The notes under the pieces: generated by a model
Seen by the model: only the letters and a program-made list of their open reading frames with translations
Told to the model about the DNA's origin: nothing
Databases searched by the model: none
Shown here: in pieces, positions 8,400-17,078 of the stretch
Layout of the letters: every line of letters begins with the position of its first letter
Position numbering within the stretch: the first letter of the stretch is position 1
Source: Bacteroidota bacterium
GTDB lineage: Bacteria > Bacteroidota > Bacteroidia > Chitinophagales > Chitinophagaceae
Direction: 5' to 3'
DNA: 64,000 nt
NCBI GenBank assembly: GCA_023386235.1
Contig: JAEWKC010000034.1
Location: 62,001-126,000, forward strand
Position numbers and translations under genes: made by a program

Positions 8400-8992
8400 T
8401 GGTTGTCTTCTTCTCTGTGTTTCAGATCTTCCTGGTAGCATGTGCGGCAGCGTGGTTCGTACAGATCCTTTTCGCCCAAAACCACTTGAATGCCTTCGTT
8501 GTTTTTTCTGAAAGAATGATTGGCAAGACCTCCGCATTTCACACAAATGGCGTGTAGCTTTGTAATGTATTCCGCCACTGCCAATAGTTGTGGCATGGGT
8601 CCAAAAGGTTTGGCTTTAAAATCCATATCCAGTCCGGCAACAATAACGCGAATGCCTTTATTAGCAAGCATCTGGCAAACCTCTACAATGTTTTCATCAA
8701 AGAATTGCGCTTCATCAATACCTATTACATCTACGTTCTGGCTAAGTAAAATAATTTTGTTGGAATGCTCTACCGGCGTGCTGGTAATAGTATTGGAATC
8801 GTGACTAACTACATTTTCTGTATGGTAACGGGTATCTACCGACGGCTTAAATATCCGAACGGTTAAATTAGCAAACTCTGCCCGCTTCATTCTCCTGATC
8901 AACTCTTCGGTTTTGCCGCTAAACATCGAACCGCAAATCACTTCTATCCATCCTCTTTTTTCTTCCCTGAACAGGGTTGGCTCCATAAACAT
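8396..8992 (-). CDS. tdk: Thymidine kinase (type II)
   Basis: Phosphorylates thymidine to dTMP with ATP in nucleoside salvage. The Walker A is GSMFSGKTEE near residues 21-30, the acidic DEAQFFDE is the Walker B/catalytic region, and four Cys in CVKCGG and CRTCYQ form the zinc-binding lasso domain. 198 residues is normal. The start could be the second Met (8986). It is first of a two-gene run with folC, sharing ATGA. Confidence 0.94.
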   Translation of the reverse strand: MFMEPTLFREEKRGWIEVICGSMFSGKTEELIRRMKRAEFANLTVRIFKPSVDTRYHTENVVSHDSNTITSTPVEHSNKIILLSQNVDVIGIDEAQFFDENIVEVCQMLANKGIRVIVAGLDMDFKAKPFGPMPQLLAVAEYITKLHAICVKCGGLANHSFRKNNEGIQVVLGEKDLYEPRCRTCYQEDLKHREEDNQ

Positions 8993-9120
8993 ATACGAGG
9001 CTTTTTTTGATATGTATATTTAAAATTACTTAAAAAACTGCTTCTATTGCCGGTAAAATTAAGCTTTTAAAAAAATACTTTGTAACTTTATTTTTTGGAG
9101 ACAGTGCAGAAATCATATCA

Positions 9121-9807
9121 ATGAGCAACGATAAAAAATATTTAATAGAAAAACTATACGGACAATTGCAACAAAATGCCAGCGACAGCCATTTGCTGAT
9201 AACAGCGCGGATGCTGGTGGCTGCTTTGCAATCTGCCGATTCACTTACACAAACTACGAATGTTACGGTTATTTCTCCGATTATGAGCGAGACACCCGCA
9301 ACAGACCTTTTGCAAGACAGCGCTATGGAAGCCAAAGAGAAAATAACAGCGCGCGCAGAAGAACCGGTATCAGAAGCTACGCCTTTAAAAAAGAAAAAAA
9401 TAAATCACAGTAAATTAATTGAAAAAGAACTTTCTTTTTTTGAGATATACAGGGAAGAAGACAGCAGCAAAACCACCATACAGCAAACGCTTTTTAAAGA
9501 CATGCAGGACGATATGGTAGAAGTAAATGAACGCTTGAAAAGAAACAAAAAAGAAATTGCAGAAAATCAGCCGGTTAATGATTTAAAATCAGCCATAGGC
9601 ATTAACGACCGCTATCTATACATTAATGAGCTTTTCAGAGGCGACGCCACTGTTTATGAAAGGAGCATTTATACCATTAATAATTTTTCTTCATTAAAAG
9701 ACAGCATGGAATGGATAGAGCGTACCCTGCGTCTTACCTACTTTTGGGATGAAGACAGTAAAACGGTACAGCAGTTTTACCACGTAGTAAAAAGAAGATT
9801 TTCTTAA
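9121..9807 (+). CDS. Conserved protein of unknown function
   Basis: 228 residues with no signal peptide or membrane segment, so probably cytosolic. I do not recognise a named domain. A low-complexity central part (residues 55-110, rich in Thr, Glu, Lys) links a helical N-terminus to a more regular C-terminal region beginning SAIGINDRYLYINELF (about residues 155-228), which ends in VKRRFS. That C-terminal block resembles a conserved helical segment seen in uncharacterised Bacteroidota proteins. Its last four bases overlap argH tail-to-tail. Confidence 0.75.
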   Translation: MSNDKKYLIEKLYGQLQQNASDSHLLITARMLVAALQSADSLTQTTNVTVISPIMSETPATDLLQDSAMEAKEKITARAEEPVSEATPLKKKKINHSKLIEKELSFFEIYREEDSSKTTIQQTLFKDMQDDMVEVNERLKRNKKEIAENQPVNDLKSAIGINDRYLYINELFRGDATVYERSIYTINNFSSLKDSMEWIERTLRLTYFWDEDSKTVQQFYHVVKRRFS

Positions 9808-11135
9808 TCCGTCAGTTTGTTTAACGCTTGGTGATAAGCTTCAAAATTGAAGGCGGATAAGGCTTTGCGCATATTCTCCGCAATTTTTTCATTACAGAGA
9901 TTACCTATTGAGCCTTCATGGGTATGCGCTACTTGTGTGTTGTATTCAAAACGGTTGGCTTCTATATCCAACCCTACCTTTTTGTATGCGTCTCTAAAAG
10001 GCACCCCCTGCAATACCAGTTTATTTACCTCTTCCACACTAAAAATATATTTATACTTTTCATCTTCCACAATATTTGTATTCACTTCCATATTGGCTAT
10101 CATTAATATTACCATGTCAATGCAATTACGCAGGGTTTCAAAGGAAGGAAACAGGTTTTCTTTAAGCAGCTGCAGGTCTCTGTGATAGCCGGATGGCAGA
10201 TTGGTTGTCATCATCATAATCTCATTGGGTAGCGCTTTCAGTCTGTTGCTGTAAGAGCGTACCAGCTCAAACACATCTGGGTTTTTCTTATGCGGCATTA
10301 TGCTGCTGCCGGTGGTAAGCTCGGGCGGAAAGCTGATGAATGCAAAGTTCTGGCTAAGATACAGCGTAGCGTCCATTGATAATTTGCCAATGGTATCCGC
10401 TACATTGGCCAAAGCCATAGCGGTAACTCTTTCCGCTTTTCCCCTGCCCATTTGCGCGTAAACTACATTGTAGTTTAAATCGGCAAATCCCAGCAGCTTT
10501 GTTGTGAATGTACGATCGATGGGAAAAGAAGAGCCATAGCCCGCCGCTGAACCCAAGGGGTTTTTGTTCACCATATCAAAGGCCGACTTCAGCATTAGTA
10601 CATCATCTGCAAGGCTCTCGGCATACGCGCCCAACCACAAGCCAAAAGACGATGGCATGGCGGTTTGCAAATGCGTGTAACCCGGCAGCAGCACGGCTTT
10701 CAGCTCTTCTGAGCGACTGATAAGCAGATCGAACAAGGAAGAAACCGATTGCACCGTTCTTTCAATTTCATGGCGCAGAAAAAGTTTTACATCTACTAGC
10801 ACCTGGTCGTTTCTGCTGCGCGCAGAATGTATCTTCTTACCTGTATCGCCCAATTTTTTTGTAAGCAGATACTCAATCTGCGAATGCACATCTTCAATAG
10901 TTTCTTCTATTACAAATGTACCGTCGAGTGTAGACTGATAAATATTTTTCAGCTCTTTGAGCAAAGCATCTTTTTCCTCTGTGGTAAGCAACCCGACTTC
11001 TGCCAGCATTGAGGCATGTGCCATATTGCCCAGCACATCATAAGCGGCCAGCATCAGGTCAAATTCACGATCTCTGCCTACCGTAAACTTCTCTACTTCT
11101 TTTAGCGAGGTGCTGTTTTTTGCCCAAAGTTTCAT
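9804..11135 (-). CDS. argH: Argininosuccinate lyase
   Basis: Splits argininosuccinate to arginine and fumarate, the last step of arginine synthesis. 443 residues, cytosolic fumarase/aspartase-superfamily tetramer. Diagnostic stretches are HSARSRNDQV (about residue 103), TAMPSSFG with the catalytic His in the preceding GYTHLQ, and the signature GSSIMPHKKNPD near residue 280. No other arg gene is nearby, so it is an orphan of the pathway here. It ends four bases inside the convergent gene at 9121-9807. Confidence 0.96.
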   Translation of the reverse strand: MKLWAKNSTSLKEVEKFTVGRDREFDLMLAAYDVLGNMAHASMLAEVGLLTTEEKDALLKELKNIYQSTLDGTFVIEETIEDVHSQIEYLLTKKLGDTGKKIHSARSRNDQVLVDVKLFLRHEIERTVQSVSSLFDLLISRSEELKAVLLPGYTHLQTAMPSSFGLWLGAYAESLADDVLMLKSAFDMVNKNPLGSAAGYGSSFPIDRTFTTKLLGFADLNYNVVYAQMGRGKAERVTAMALANVADTIGKLSMDATLYLSQNFAFISFPPELTTGSSIMPHKKNPDVFELVRSYSNRLKALPNEIMMMTTNLPSGYHRDLQLLKENLFPSFETLRNCIDMVILMIANMEVNTNIVEDEKYKYIFSVEEVNKLVLQGVPFRDAYKKVGLDIEANRFEYNTQVAHTHEGSIGNLCNEKIAENMRKALSAFNFEAYHQALNKLTD

Positions 11136-11287
11136 GGTATCTGTATTATGATTATAAAATATATCGGCAAATTAACAATAAGTTTTTTACATAGCATAAA
11201 CAGTACAAAAAGAAAAGAAAAAAGTTAGCTGTGATTACCCATAAATTTATCAATAACAAAGAGTATTCATTGCTAGTTAACAATCGT

Positions 11288-11353
11288 CCGGCAGGGATAG
11301 AAGCGGCATCCTTTGTGCAGCGCAGCGAAACAAAGATACAGCGGATAGCCCGG
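11288..11353 (+). ncRNA. Candidate structured RNA or repeat element
   Basis: This stands out in an otherwise AT-rich 310-bp divergent gap between argH and nusB. The core stem is CTTTGT (11311-11316) with ACAAAG (11330-11335). It is flanked by two near-symmetric purine-rich arms, GATAGAAGCGGCATCC and GATACAGCGGATAGCC, and closed by CCGG at both ends. I recall very similar arms scattered through Bacteroidota intergenic DNA, and the Flavo-1 RNA motif is a candidate name, but I cannot run the covariance model. Direction is uncertain. Confidence 0.45.
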
Positions 11354-11409
11354 CAGCCGGCATAAAATAAAAACACTCTTTAAAAGCCCCATAATTATTG
11401 TATTTTCAT

Positions 11410-11417
11410 TACCTTTG
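11410..11417 (+). promoter_or_regulatory. -7 promoter element of the nusB operon
   Basis: TACCTTTG is a perfect TAnnTTTG element 28 bases before the nusB ATG at 11446. No clear TTTG is present at the expected -33 position. Confidence 0.6.
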
Positions 11418-11445
11418 CCGCTCGCAAAACGCTCTTTTAGCTTTA

Positions 11446-12393
11446 ATGATCAATAGAAGAAATATCAGAATTAAGGTAATGCAGGTGCTGTATTCCTACG
11501 AAACAATGGAACCCGGAAACGAGCAGCAGCCTGTATTTAACCCTGACAAGGAACTGAACAACCGGATAGACCGGTCAAGAAAATTATTTTTTTACATTCT
11601 TAACTTTATTATAGAAACGGCAAGATACGCCGAAACAGACGCGCGACAAAGGGCTTCTAAATACATAGTATCGGAAGCAGACAGGAATGTAAACGTGAAA
11701 ATTGCAGGCAACGAAGTGCTGTGGACAATAATGGAAAACGAGGCTTATAAAAACGCAATGGAACAGTATCATTTTCCTTTACCCGACGATGCAGATGAGT
11801 TAAAGAAAGTGTATCAGTCGCTCGCGTCTACAAACGAATACGCCAGCTATATAGCAGAGCAGAGCAGGAACAGAAAAGCGGAACAGAAAATATTGCAGTT
11901 TATTTTTTCTGAGCTGCTGCTAAACAATGAAGATTTTGTGAGCCATGTAGAAGAACTTTTTGAAAATTGGGAAGACGATGGCGAAGCACTTATTGCAGCG
12001 ATAATGCAAACGCTGGAAAAGCCCGGCACCCTTAAGTTTGAGCTAAAACATTTTATAGGCAATGATAAGTTTGATTTTGCCAAAGAACTTTTGAGAACGG
12101 TTATTGAAAAGGATACCCATCTCTCTGATTTAATAAAACCGAAATTAAAGAACTGGGACGAAGACAGAATCGCGATCATTGACATGCTGCTGCTGAAAAT
12201 GGGCATCAGTGAACTGCTGTATTTTGAAACCATTCCGCCAAAGGTGACCATTAATGAATACATTGATATAGCGAAGGAATACAGCACAGACAACAGCGGA
12301 CAATTCATTAACGGTACGCTGGATAATATAAGGAAAGACCTGATAGCTGAAAACAAAATGTTTAAAACAGATTTTAAAAAGTCAAAACAATAA
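11446..12393 (+). CDS. nusB: Transcription antitermination factor NusB
   Basis: RNA-binding factor of rRNA antitermination complexes. The C-terminal 150 residues carry the NusB fold (ELLRTVIEKD, DRIAIIDMLLLKMGISELLYF, KVTINEYIDIAKEY, FINGTLDNI). I use the ATG at 11446 (MINRRNIRIKVMQVLYSYE); the reading frame is open 48 bases further upstream, but across the promoter. At 315 residues it is more than twice E. coli NusB; the extra N-terminal half is helical and is common in Bacteroidota. It heads a run nusB, DUF1573 lipoprotein, yajC with gaps of 11 and 36 bases. Confidence 0.92.
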   Translation: MINRRNIRIKVMQVLYSYETMEPGNEQQPVFNPDKELNNRIDRSRKLFFYILNFIIETARYAETDARQRASKYIVSEADRNVNVKIAGNEVLWTIMENEAYKNAMEQYHFPLPDDADELKKVYQSLASTNEYASYIAEQSRNRKAEQKILQFIFSELLLNNEDFVSHVEELFENWEDDGEALIAAIMQTLEKPGTLKFELKHFIGNDKFDFAKELLRTVIEKDTHLSDLIKPKLKNWDEDRIAIIDMLLLKMGISELLYFETIPPKVTINEYIDIAKEYSTDNSGQFINGTLDNIRKDLIAENKMFKTDFKKSKQ

Positions 12394-12404
12394 AAAAATT
12401 ACCT

Positions 12405-12872
12405 ATGCTTAAAAACATATTTCTCTCGTTAAGCATTTTTTGCACTTTGGCATTAGCCGTTTCTTGCAGCAGCAATGACAACACAACCGATATGCAAACC
12501 GATGCAGAAACTACAGCAGCTGAAAACGAAGCCCCACAAAACAGGCCCAAAACTACTATGAGCTTTACTGATACGCTTAAAGATTTTGGCACTAAGCAAC
12601 AAGGCGAAATGCTACATTTTGCCTACGAATTTACCAACACCGGCAACGAACCTTTATTTATTGAAGATGTAATACCCTCCTGCGGATGCTCCGTAGCAGA
12701 CTATCCCAAGCAGGCTATAGCGCCCGGTGGAAAAGGAGAAATAAAAGTAGAGTTTGATACAGACAAAGGCGGACTGGGAAGCGTACAAAAGCTGATAACC
12801 GTAGTAGCCAACAATGCCGGCAGGGCACAACATTATCTTTTATTTCAGGGTACCGTAGAACCTAAATTTTAA
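12405..12872 (+). CDS. DUF1573 lipoprotein
   Basis: 155 residues. The signal peptide ends ALAVSC, giving a lipid-anchored Cys near residue 21, followed by an acidic Thr/Glu-rich linker. The rest is one DUF1573 domain, an immunoglobulin-like fold: DFGTKQQGEMLHFAYEFTN, then IPSCGC, then IKVEFDTDKGGLG. The CGC pair inside the domain is characteristic of the family. Function unknown; it is often beside nusB and yajC in this phylum, as here. Confidence 0.88.
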   Translation: MLKNIFLSLSIFCTLALAVSCSSNDNTTDMQTDAETTAAENEAPQNRPKTTMSFTDTLKDFGTKQQGEMLHFAYEFTNTGNEPLFIEDVIPSCGCSVADYPKQAIAPGGKGEIKVEFDTDKGGLGSVQKLITVVANNAGRAQHYLLFQGTVEPKF

Positions 12873-12908
12873 AAACCAATTTTATTCAATTACTAAAAAA
12901 CAATAATT

Positions 12909-13250
12909 ATGTATTCAGTATTATTAATGGCAGGACAAGGCGAAGGCGGAGGTGGAAGCAGCATGTCTTTATTTTTCATGATAGCTATCATGGTTGTATT
13001 TTGGCTTTTCATGATTCGCCCACAGGCTAAAAAAGCAAAAGAGCAAAAGTCTTTTATAGAAAATATTCAGAAGGGAGACAGAGTAGTTACCATTGCCGGC
13101 ATTCACGGAACAGTGAATAAAATTAACGAAGATGGCACTACCATTATGCTTGAGACCAACCCGGGCACTTATATAAAGTTGGAAAGATCTGCTATCAGCA
13201 TGGAGTGGACCAAAGCGCTTACACCCAAATCTCCTATTGAAACAAAATAG
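12909..13250 (+). CDS. yajC: Preprotein translocase subunit YajC
   Basis: Single-span inner-membrane accessory of the Sec translocase (SecDF-YajC). A Gly-rich N-terminus is followed by one hydrophobic helix (about residues 20-38) ending FMIRPQAKKAKEQ, the YajC signature, then a small cytoplasmic beta domain (GDRVVTIAGIHGTVNKI). 113 residues is normal. Last gene of the nusB run, followed by a strong terminator. Confidence 0.94.
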   Translation: MYSVLLMAGQGEGGGGSSMSLFFMIAIMVVFWLFMIRPQAKKAKEQKSFIENIQKGDRVVTIAGIHGTVNKINEDGTTIMLETNPGTYIKLERSAISMEWTKALTPKSPIETK

Positions 13251-13272
13251 ATCTGTTTCGTTTTTTTAAAAC

Positions 13273-13306
13273 AAAAATGCCGGCCAAAAATAGCCGGCAT
13301 TTTTTT
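13273..13306. terminator. Bidirectional intrinsic terminator
   Basis: ATGCCGGC (13277-13284) pairs with GCCGGCAT (13293-13300), with an A-run before and a T-run after. It can end both the yajC transcript and the convergent RRM gene transcript. Confidence 0.85.
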
Positions 13307-13322
13307 ATACCAAAGAATGGAA

Positions 13323-13622
13323 TTAATATCTGTTGTCGCGACGAGGACCGTCGAAACTTCTTCTTCTTCCACCGTCAGGATTTTCCTGTTTTTGGTTTAC
13401 AACAATTTTGCGGCCACCCACTTCTGTTTCGTGAAGTGCATTGATAGCAGCCTGTGCAGCTTCATCATCAGGCATTTCGATAAACCCGAAGCCTTTGCTT
13501 CTGTTGTTATTCATCTTGTCTGTGATAATCTTGGCAGATGTAACCTCGCCAAATTCTGAGAATAAATCTCTTAAATCTTCGCTCTTTAAATTCCAGCTAA
13601 GATTTCCAACGTAAATGTTCAT
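13323..13622 (-). CDS. Single-RRM RNA-binding protein
   Basis: 99 residues forming one RNA recognition motif: RNP2 is IYVGNL at residues 3-8 and RNP1 is KGFGFIEM near residue 44. A basic, Arg/Gly/Asp-rich tail (GGRRRSFDGPRRDNRY) follows, as in the small glycine-rich RNA-binding proteins of Bacteroidota and cyanobacteria. Probably an RNA chaperone or post-transcriptional regulator; targets unknown. An AT-rich region of about 190 bases separates it from trmD and probably gives it a leader of about 100 bases. Confidence 0.92.
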   Translation of the reverse strand: MNIYVGNLSWNLKSEDLRDLFSEFGEVTSAKIITDKMNNNRSKGFGFIEMPDDEAAQAAINALHETEVGGRKIVVNQKQENPDGGRRRSFDGPRRDNRY

Positions 13623-13815
13623 TTTTAAAAATTTTTGAATTTTTTATAATACAGTAAACCCGAATTCAAAAACATAATACGCAGGAACGCTTAGTTATTA
13701 AGAATTAGATACTGTTGTTAACTCGCTGTAAAGGTAAATGTAATATTGATACAAACAACAAATTTTTTTATTTTTTTATTATTACTTTTATATGAATCAG
13801 TATGTTACGGAATTA

Positions 13816-14496
13816 TTAATTCCCCTCCCATAAGTCGGGCCGCCGGGTTTTGGTACGCTCTAAAGACTGGTTGTATCGCCACTCTTCTATCAGCTTATGG
13901 TTGCCGCCAAGCAATACGTCGGGCACTTTCCAGCCCCTGAAATCTACGGGCCTTGTGTATACGGGCGGCGCTAGAAGATTGTCCTGAAAACTATCTGTAA
14001 GCGCCGAGGTTTCATCATTGAGTACGCCAGGCAGCAATCGCCCTACCGCGTCCACTACAATGCCGGCAGCAAGCTCTCCACCGCTCAGTACAAAATCGCC
14101 TACAGATATTTCCATCGTTACAAAATGTTGTCTTACACGCTCATCTATACCTTTGTAATGACCGCATATCAACAATAAATTGTTTTTTAATGATAATCGG
14201 TTAGCCGTTTTTTGATTAAACGTTTGGCCGTCAGGTGTAAGATATATTATCTCGTCGTATTGTTTTTCTTTCTGCAACTCTTCTATAGCATTTACCAGTG
14301 GCTCACACATCATTACCATACCGGCTCCACCGCCGAACTGGTAATCATCTACCTGGCCATACTTATTCAACGCCCATTTTCTCAGGTCATGCAGCGTTAC
14401 TGTAAGCAGGCCTTTGTCTTGCGCACGCTTCATGATGCTATGCTCAAAAAAGCTCTGTAATAAACCCGGCACTACTGTGATGATATCAATATGCAT
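13816..14496 (-). CDS. trmD: tRNA (guanine-N1)-methyltransferase
   Basis: Methylates G37 of tRNAs with S-adenosylmethionine to prevent frameshifting. 226 residues with the trefoil-knot SPOUT core: GGGAGMVMMCEP near residues 55-67, LICGHYKGIDERV and VGDFVLSGGELAA. It lies nine bases after thrA. Its -7-like element TAACTTTG (14501-14508) ends four bases before the ATG and includes the thrA stop, so it may also have its own leaderless transcript. It is not next to rpsP/rimM/rplS as in many bacteria. Confidence 0.95.
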   Translation of the reverse strand: MHIDIITVVPGLLQSFFEHSIMKRAQDKGLLTVTLHDLRKWALNKYGQVDDYQFGGGAGMVMMCEPLVNAIEELQKEKQYDEIIYLTPDGQTFNQKTANRLSLKNNLLLICGHYKGIDERVRQHFVTMEISVGDFVLSGGELAAGIVVDAVGRLLPGVLNDETSALTDSFQDNLLAPPVYTRPVDFRGWKVPDVLLGGNHKLIEEWRYNQSLERTKTRRPDLWEGN

Positions 14497-14500
14497 GCAG

Positions 14501-14508
14501 CAAAGTTA
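14501..14508 (-). promoter_or_regulatory. -7-like promoter element abutting trmD
   Basis: Read on the minus strand, TAACTTTG is a perfect TAnnTTTG match, with only four bases before the ATG of trmD. A TTTG lies 23 bases further upstream inside thrA, a slightly long spacing. Confidence 0.35.
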
Positions 14509-16953
14509 ACTTACAGTTTTGATAATATCTGCAAATACACCGCTGGCTGTAACATCGCCGCCCGCGCCCGCGCCTTTCACTACCAGCGGTTGTTCTACAT
14601 AGCGTTTTGTATAATAAAGCACAATATTATCCTTGCCATATAAATGATAGAAATCGGAGTCGGAAGGTATTTGCTGCAATCCTACCGATGCTTTACCCTC
14701 TTCAAAAGCGGCTACATATTTCAGTTTACAGTTGTTTGCCTGCGCATCGGCATATAATTTTTTAAAGTGCTCTTCATGCTTTTCAAGCTCCGCGTAAAAA
14801 TCTTCCACGCTTCCGTTGAAGCAGGATGCTGGCAGGAACCCGTTGTTTTTGATATCTTCCATTTCTAAAGGGTAACCACTTTCACGCGCCAGTATCATGA
14901 TCTTACGCATCACATCCGTGCCACCCAGATCCTGACGTGGATCGGGCTCGGTATATCCTTCGTCTTGCGCACGCCTTACAACTGCTGCAAAGGATTCAGT
15001 TCCATTATAATTATTAAAAACAAAATTTAATGTTCCTGACAAAACCGCCTGAATTTTAGTAATTTCATCACCGCTTCTCATCAGGTCATTCAAAGTGCCT
15101 ATTACGGGCAAACCTGCGCCCACATTGGTTTCAAAGAGAAAAGATACGTTATAGTCGTTTGATAATTGTTTCAATTTTTGATAATAAGCATATTCAGAAG
15201 AGCAGGCTATTTTGTTGCAGGCTACCACCGAAATGCTTTTAGCCAAAAACTTATCGTAAGTGCGTGCCACATCTTTGTTGGCTGTAACATCTATCACCAC
15301 AGAGTTACGCAGATTTTTTAGTATAATTTTTTCGGTGAGTGTATCCAGTGTTATATCATTACCGTTTTCCAGATTTTCCAGCCAGTTATCTAAGCTTAGC
15401 TCTTCCTGCTCATCTGTGGCCAGTGCCGCTTTTTTAGAATTAGAAATACCCACTACACGCAGATTCAGGTTCAGGTTTTGCAACAAAAACTCTTTTTGTT
15501 CCTTTATCTGCTCAATAAGTTTCCCTCCTACATTGCCTGTTCCTACAATGTATACATTGATTTGCTTGGATGCTTTTTCAAAAAATCTTTCATGCAACGT
15601 ATTTACGGCTTTCTTTACATCGGCCGAAGAAATAACCGCAGAAATATTTTTTTCTGAAGAGCCCTGCGCTATGGCACGTATGTTAATGCCATTGCGGCCC
15701 AATGCAGCGAACATTTTGCCGCTAATGCCGGGGTGACTTTTCATTTTATCGCCTACCAAAGCTATGATGGATAAACCCGATTCTTCTTTCACCGGCTCTA
15801 ACCTCTTGGTTTCAATTTCGTATGCAAAGGCTTTGTTTACCACCTGCGCCGCCTTGGCGCCATCCACTCCGTTCACGGCTACACATATTGAATGCTCCGA
15901 TGAACTTTGCGTAATCAGTATCACATTTATTTTAGCGCTTGCCAAAGCTTCAAACAGCACCTTAGAAAAGCCGGGAATGCCCACCATGCCGCTTCCTTCA
16001 AGGCTTATAAGCGATACCTGAGAGATGCTCGAAATACCCGTAACTACCTCTCCGTCTTTAGGCGACAGGTTTTGAATAACCGTACCTTTATCCTCCGGAG
16101 AGAATGTATTTTTGATCCAGATGGGAATTTCTTTTGCCATTGCGGGCTGTATGGTTGGCGGATAAATAACTTTAGCGCCAAAGTGCGAAAGCTCCATTGC
16201 CTCCTTATAAGATATGGCAGGAATGATCCTTACATTTTTTACAATCCGGGGATCTGCCGTCATCATACCGGAGACATCTGTCCAGATTTCTAAATCTTTC
16301 GCTCCCGTGGCTGCGGCAAATAAAGCCGCTGTATAATCCGAACCTCCCCTGCCCAGCGTAGTTGCTACGCCATCTGCGCTGCGAGCTATAAAGCCCGGCG
16401 CTATAAAAATATCTTTACTGCTGTTGTCTATAAAAAGCCTGATATTGTCAGAAGTTTCTGTGTGCAATACATTCGCGTTGGAATGGTTATTATCGGTTAC
16501 TATCAATTCTCTTGAATCTACCCACTGATGATCTATGTGTAAAGATTGCATGTAGGCCGATATGATTTTGCTGGAAAGCAATTCTCCGAAACCTACTATC
16601 TTGTCTTTAGATGCCAGGGATAGCTCCTGCAGCCGGTACACGCCTTCCGCTATATCTTCCAGTTCGTTCATAGCCTGCATCACCATGCTCAGGGCCGCGC
16701 TCTGATTGGTTACGGGAAGCAGGGCTTTTACGGCGGTGAGATGCTGCTCGGAAAGCAAATGAATTTTTTCTTCGTAAGACGCATCTTTATTGGCCGCCAG
16801 CGTACCAATCTCAATTAATTTATCGGTAACGCCGGAAAGCGCGGAAACCACGAATAATTTTTTATCTTCCTTTTTGCCGGAAACAATGTTTACAACTTTT
16901 TTGATGTTTTCGGCATTGGCTACTGAAGTCCCGCCGAATTTTAATACCAACAT
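14506..16953 (-). CDS. thrA: Bifunctional aspartokinase/homoserine dehydrogenase
   Basis: Catalyses the first and third steps from aspartate to threonine/methionine. 815 residues: aspartokinase at 1-290 (KFGGTSVAN at residues 5-13, TLGRGGSDYTA near 207), two ACT regulatory domains at about 310-455, and homoserine dehydrogenase at 465-815 (GTGNVGGKLI for NAD(P), later NKIACSS and GTLNFVFNNY). Both catalytic parts look complete. No thrB or thrC follows; trmD does. The upstream region encodes a Thr/Ile-rich leader peptide, so expression is probably controlled by attenuation in response to threonine and isoleucine. Confidence 0.96.
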   Translation of the reverse strand: MLVLKFGGTSVANAENIKKVVNIVSGKKEDKKLFVVSALSGVTDKLIEIGTLAANKDASYEEKIHLLSEQHLTAVKALLPVTNQSAALSMVMQAMNELEDIAEGVYRLQELSLASKDKIVGFGELLSSKIISAYMQSLHIDHQWVDSRELIVTDNNHSNANVLHTETSDNIRLFIDNSSKDIFIAPGFIARSADGVATTLGRGGSDYTAALFAAATGAKDLEIWTDVSGMMTADPRIVKNVRIIPAISYKEAMELSHFGAKVIYPPTIQPAMAKEIPIWIKNTFSPEDKGTVIQNLSPKDGEVVTGISSISQVSLISLEGSGMVGIPGFSKVLFEALASAKINVILITQSSSEHSICVAVNGVDGAKAAQVVNKAFAYEIETKRLEPVKEESGLSIIALVGDKMKSHPGISGKMFAALGRNGINIRAIAQGSSEKNISAVISSADVKKAVNTLHERFFEKASKQINVYIVGTGNVGGKLIEQIKEQKEFLLQNLNLNLRVVGISNSKKAALATDEQEELSLDNWLENLENGNDITLDTLTEKIILKNLRNSVVIDVTANKDVARTYDKFLAKSISVVACNKIACSSEYAYYQKLKQLSNDYNVSFLFETNVGAGLPVIGTLNDLMRSGDEITKIQAVLSGTLNFVFNNYNGTESFAAVVRRAQDEGYTEPDPRQDLGGTDVMRKIMILARESGYPLEMEDIKNNGFLPASCFNGSVEDFYAELEKHEEHFKKLYADAQANNCKLKYVAAFEEGKASVGLQQIPSDSDFYHLYGKDNIVLYYTKRYVEQPLVVKGAGAGGDVTASGVFADIIKTVS

Positions 16954-17053
16954 AGTGATTAATGTATATTTAAATGATGTATTGAATTTATTTTGATGAA
17001 GTAAGCCATTTACCTGACTTGAAGCGACTATATTTAGTCCGATTGACGATATG

Positions 17054-17078
17054 AAAAATTGTAACCCTTTACAGGGTT
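17054..17078 (-). promoter_or_regulatory. Hairpin at the end of the thr leader peptide
   Basis: On the minus strand AACCC (17078-17074) and GGGTT (17067-17063) flank a six-base loop that contains the leader stop codon. AATTTTT follows at 17060-17054. The stem is only 5 bp, so as an intrinsic terminator it is weak; it may be one of several alternative pairings. A second small hairpin GACTA/TAGTC lies at 17039-17026. Confidence 0.4.

Noticed and set aside
8400..8546. Longer folC reading frame starting at 8546
   Set aside because: The extra 49 residues are Arg/Ser/Gln-rich out-of-frame tdk sequence; ATGA coupling supports the start at 8399.
11398..11445. Upstream extension of nusB (start at 11398)
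   Set aside because: It would lie across the TACCTTTG promoter element; the ATG at 11446 matches the family N-terminus.
11847..12356. 169-codon minus-strand frame inside nusB
   Set aside because: Ser/Phe/Leu-rich translation typical of a shadow of a Glu/Lys-rich gene; nusB itself is secure.
15260..16293. Long plus-strand open frames inside thrA
   Set aside because: They are shadows of the conserved aspartokinase/homoserine dehydrogenase sequence and look low-complexity (Ser/Phe-rich).
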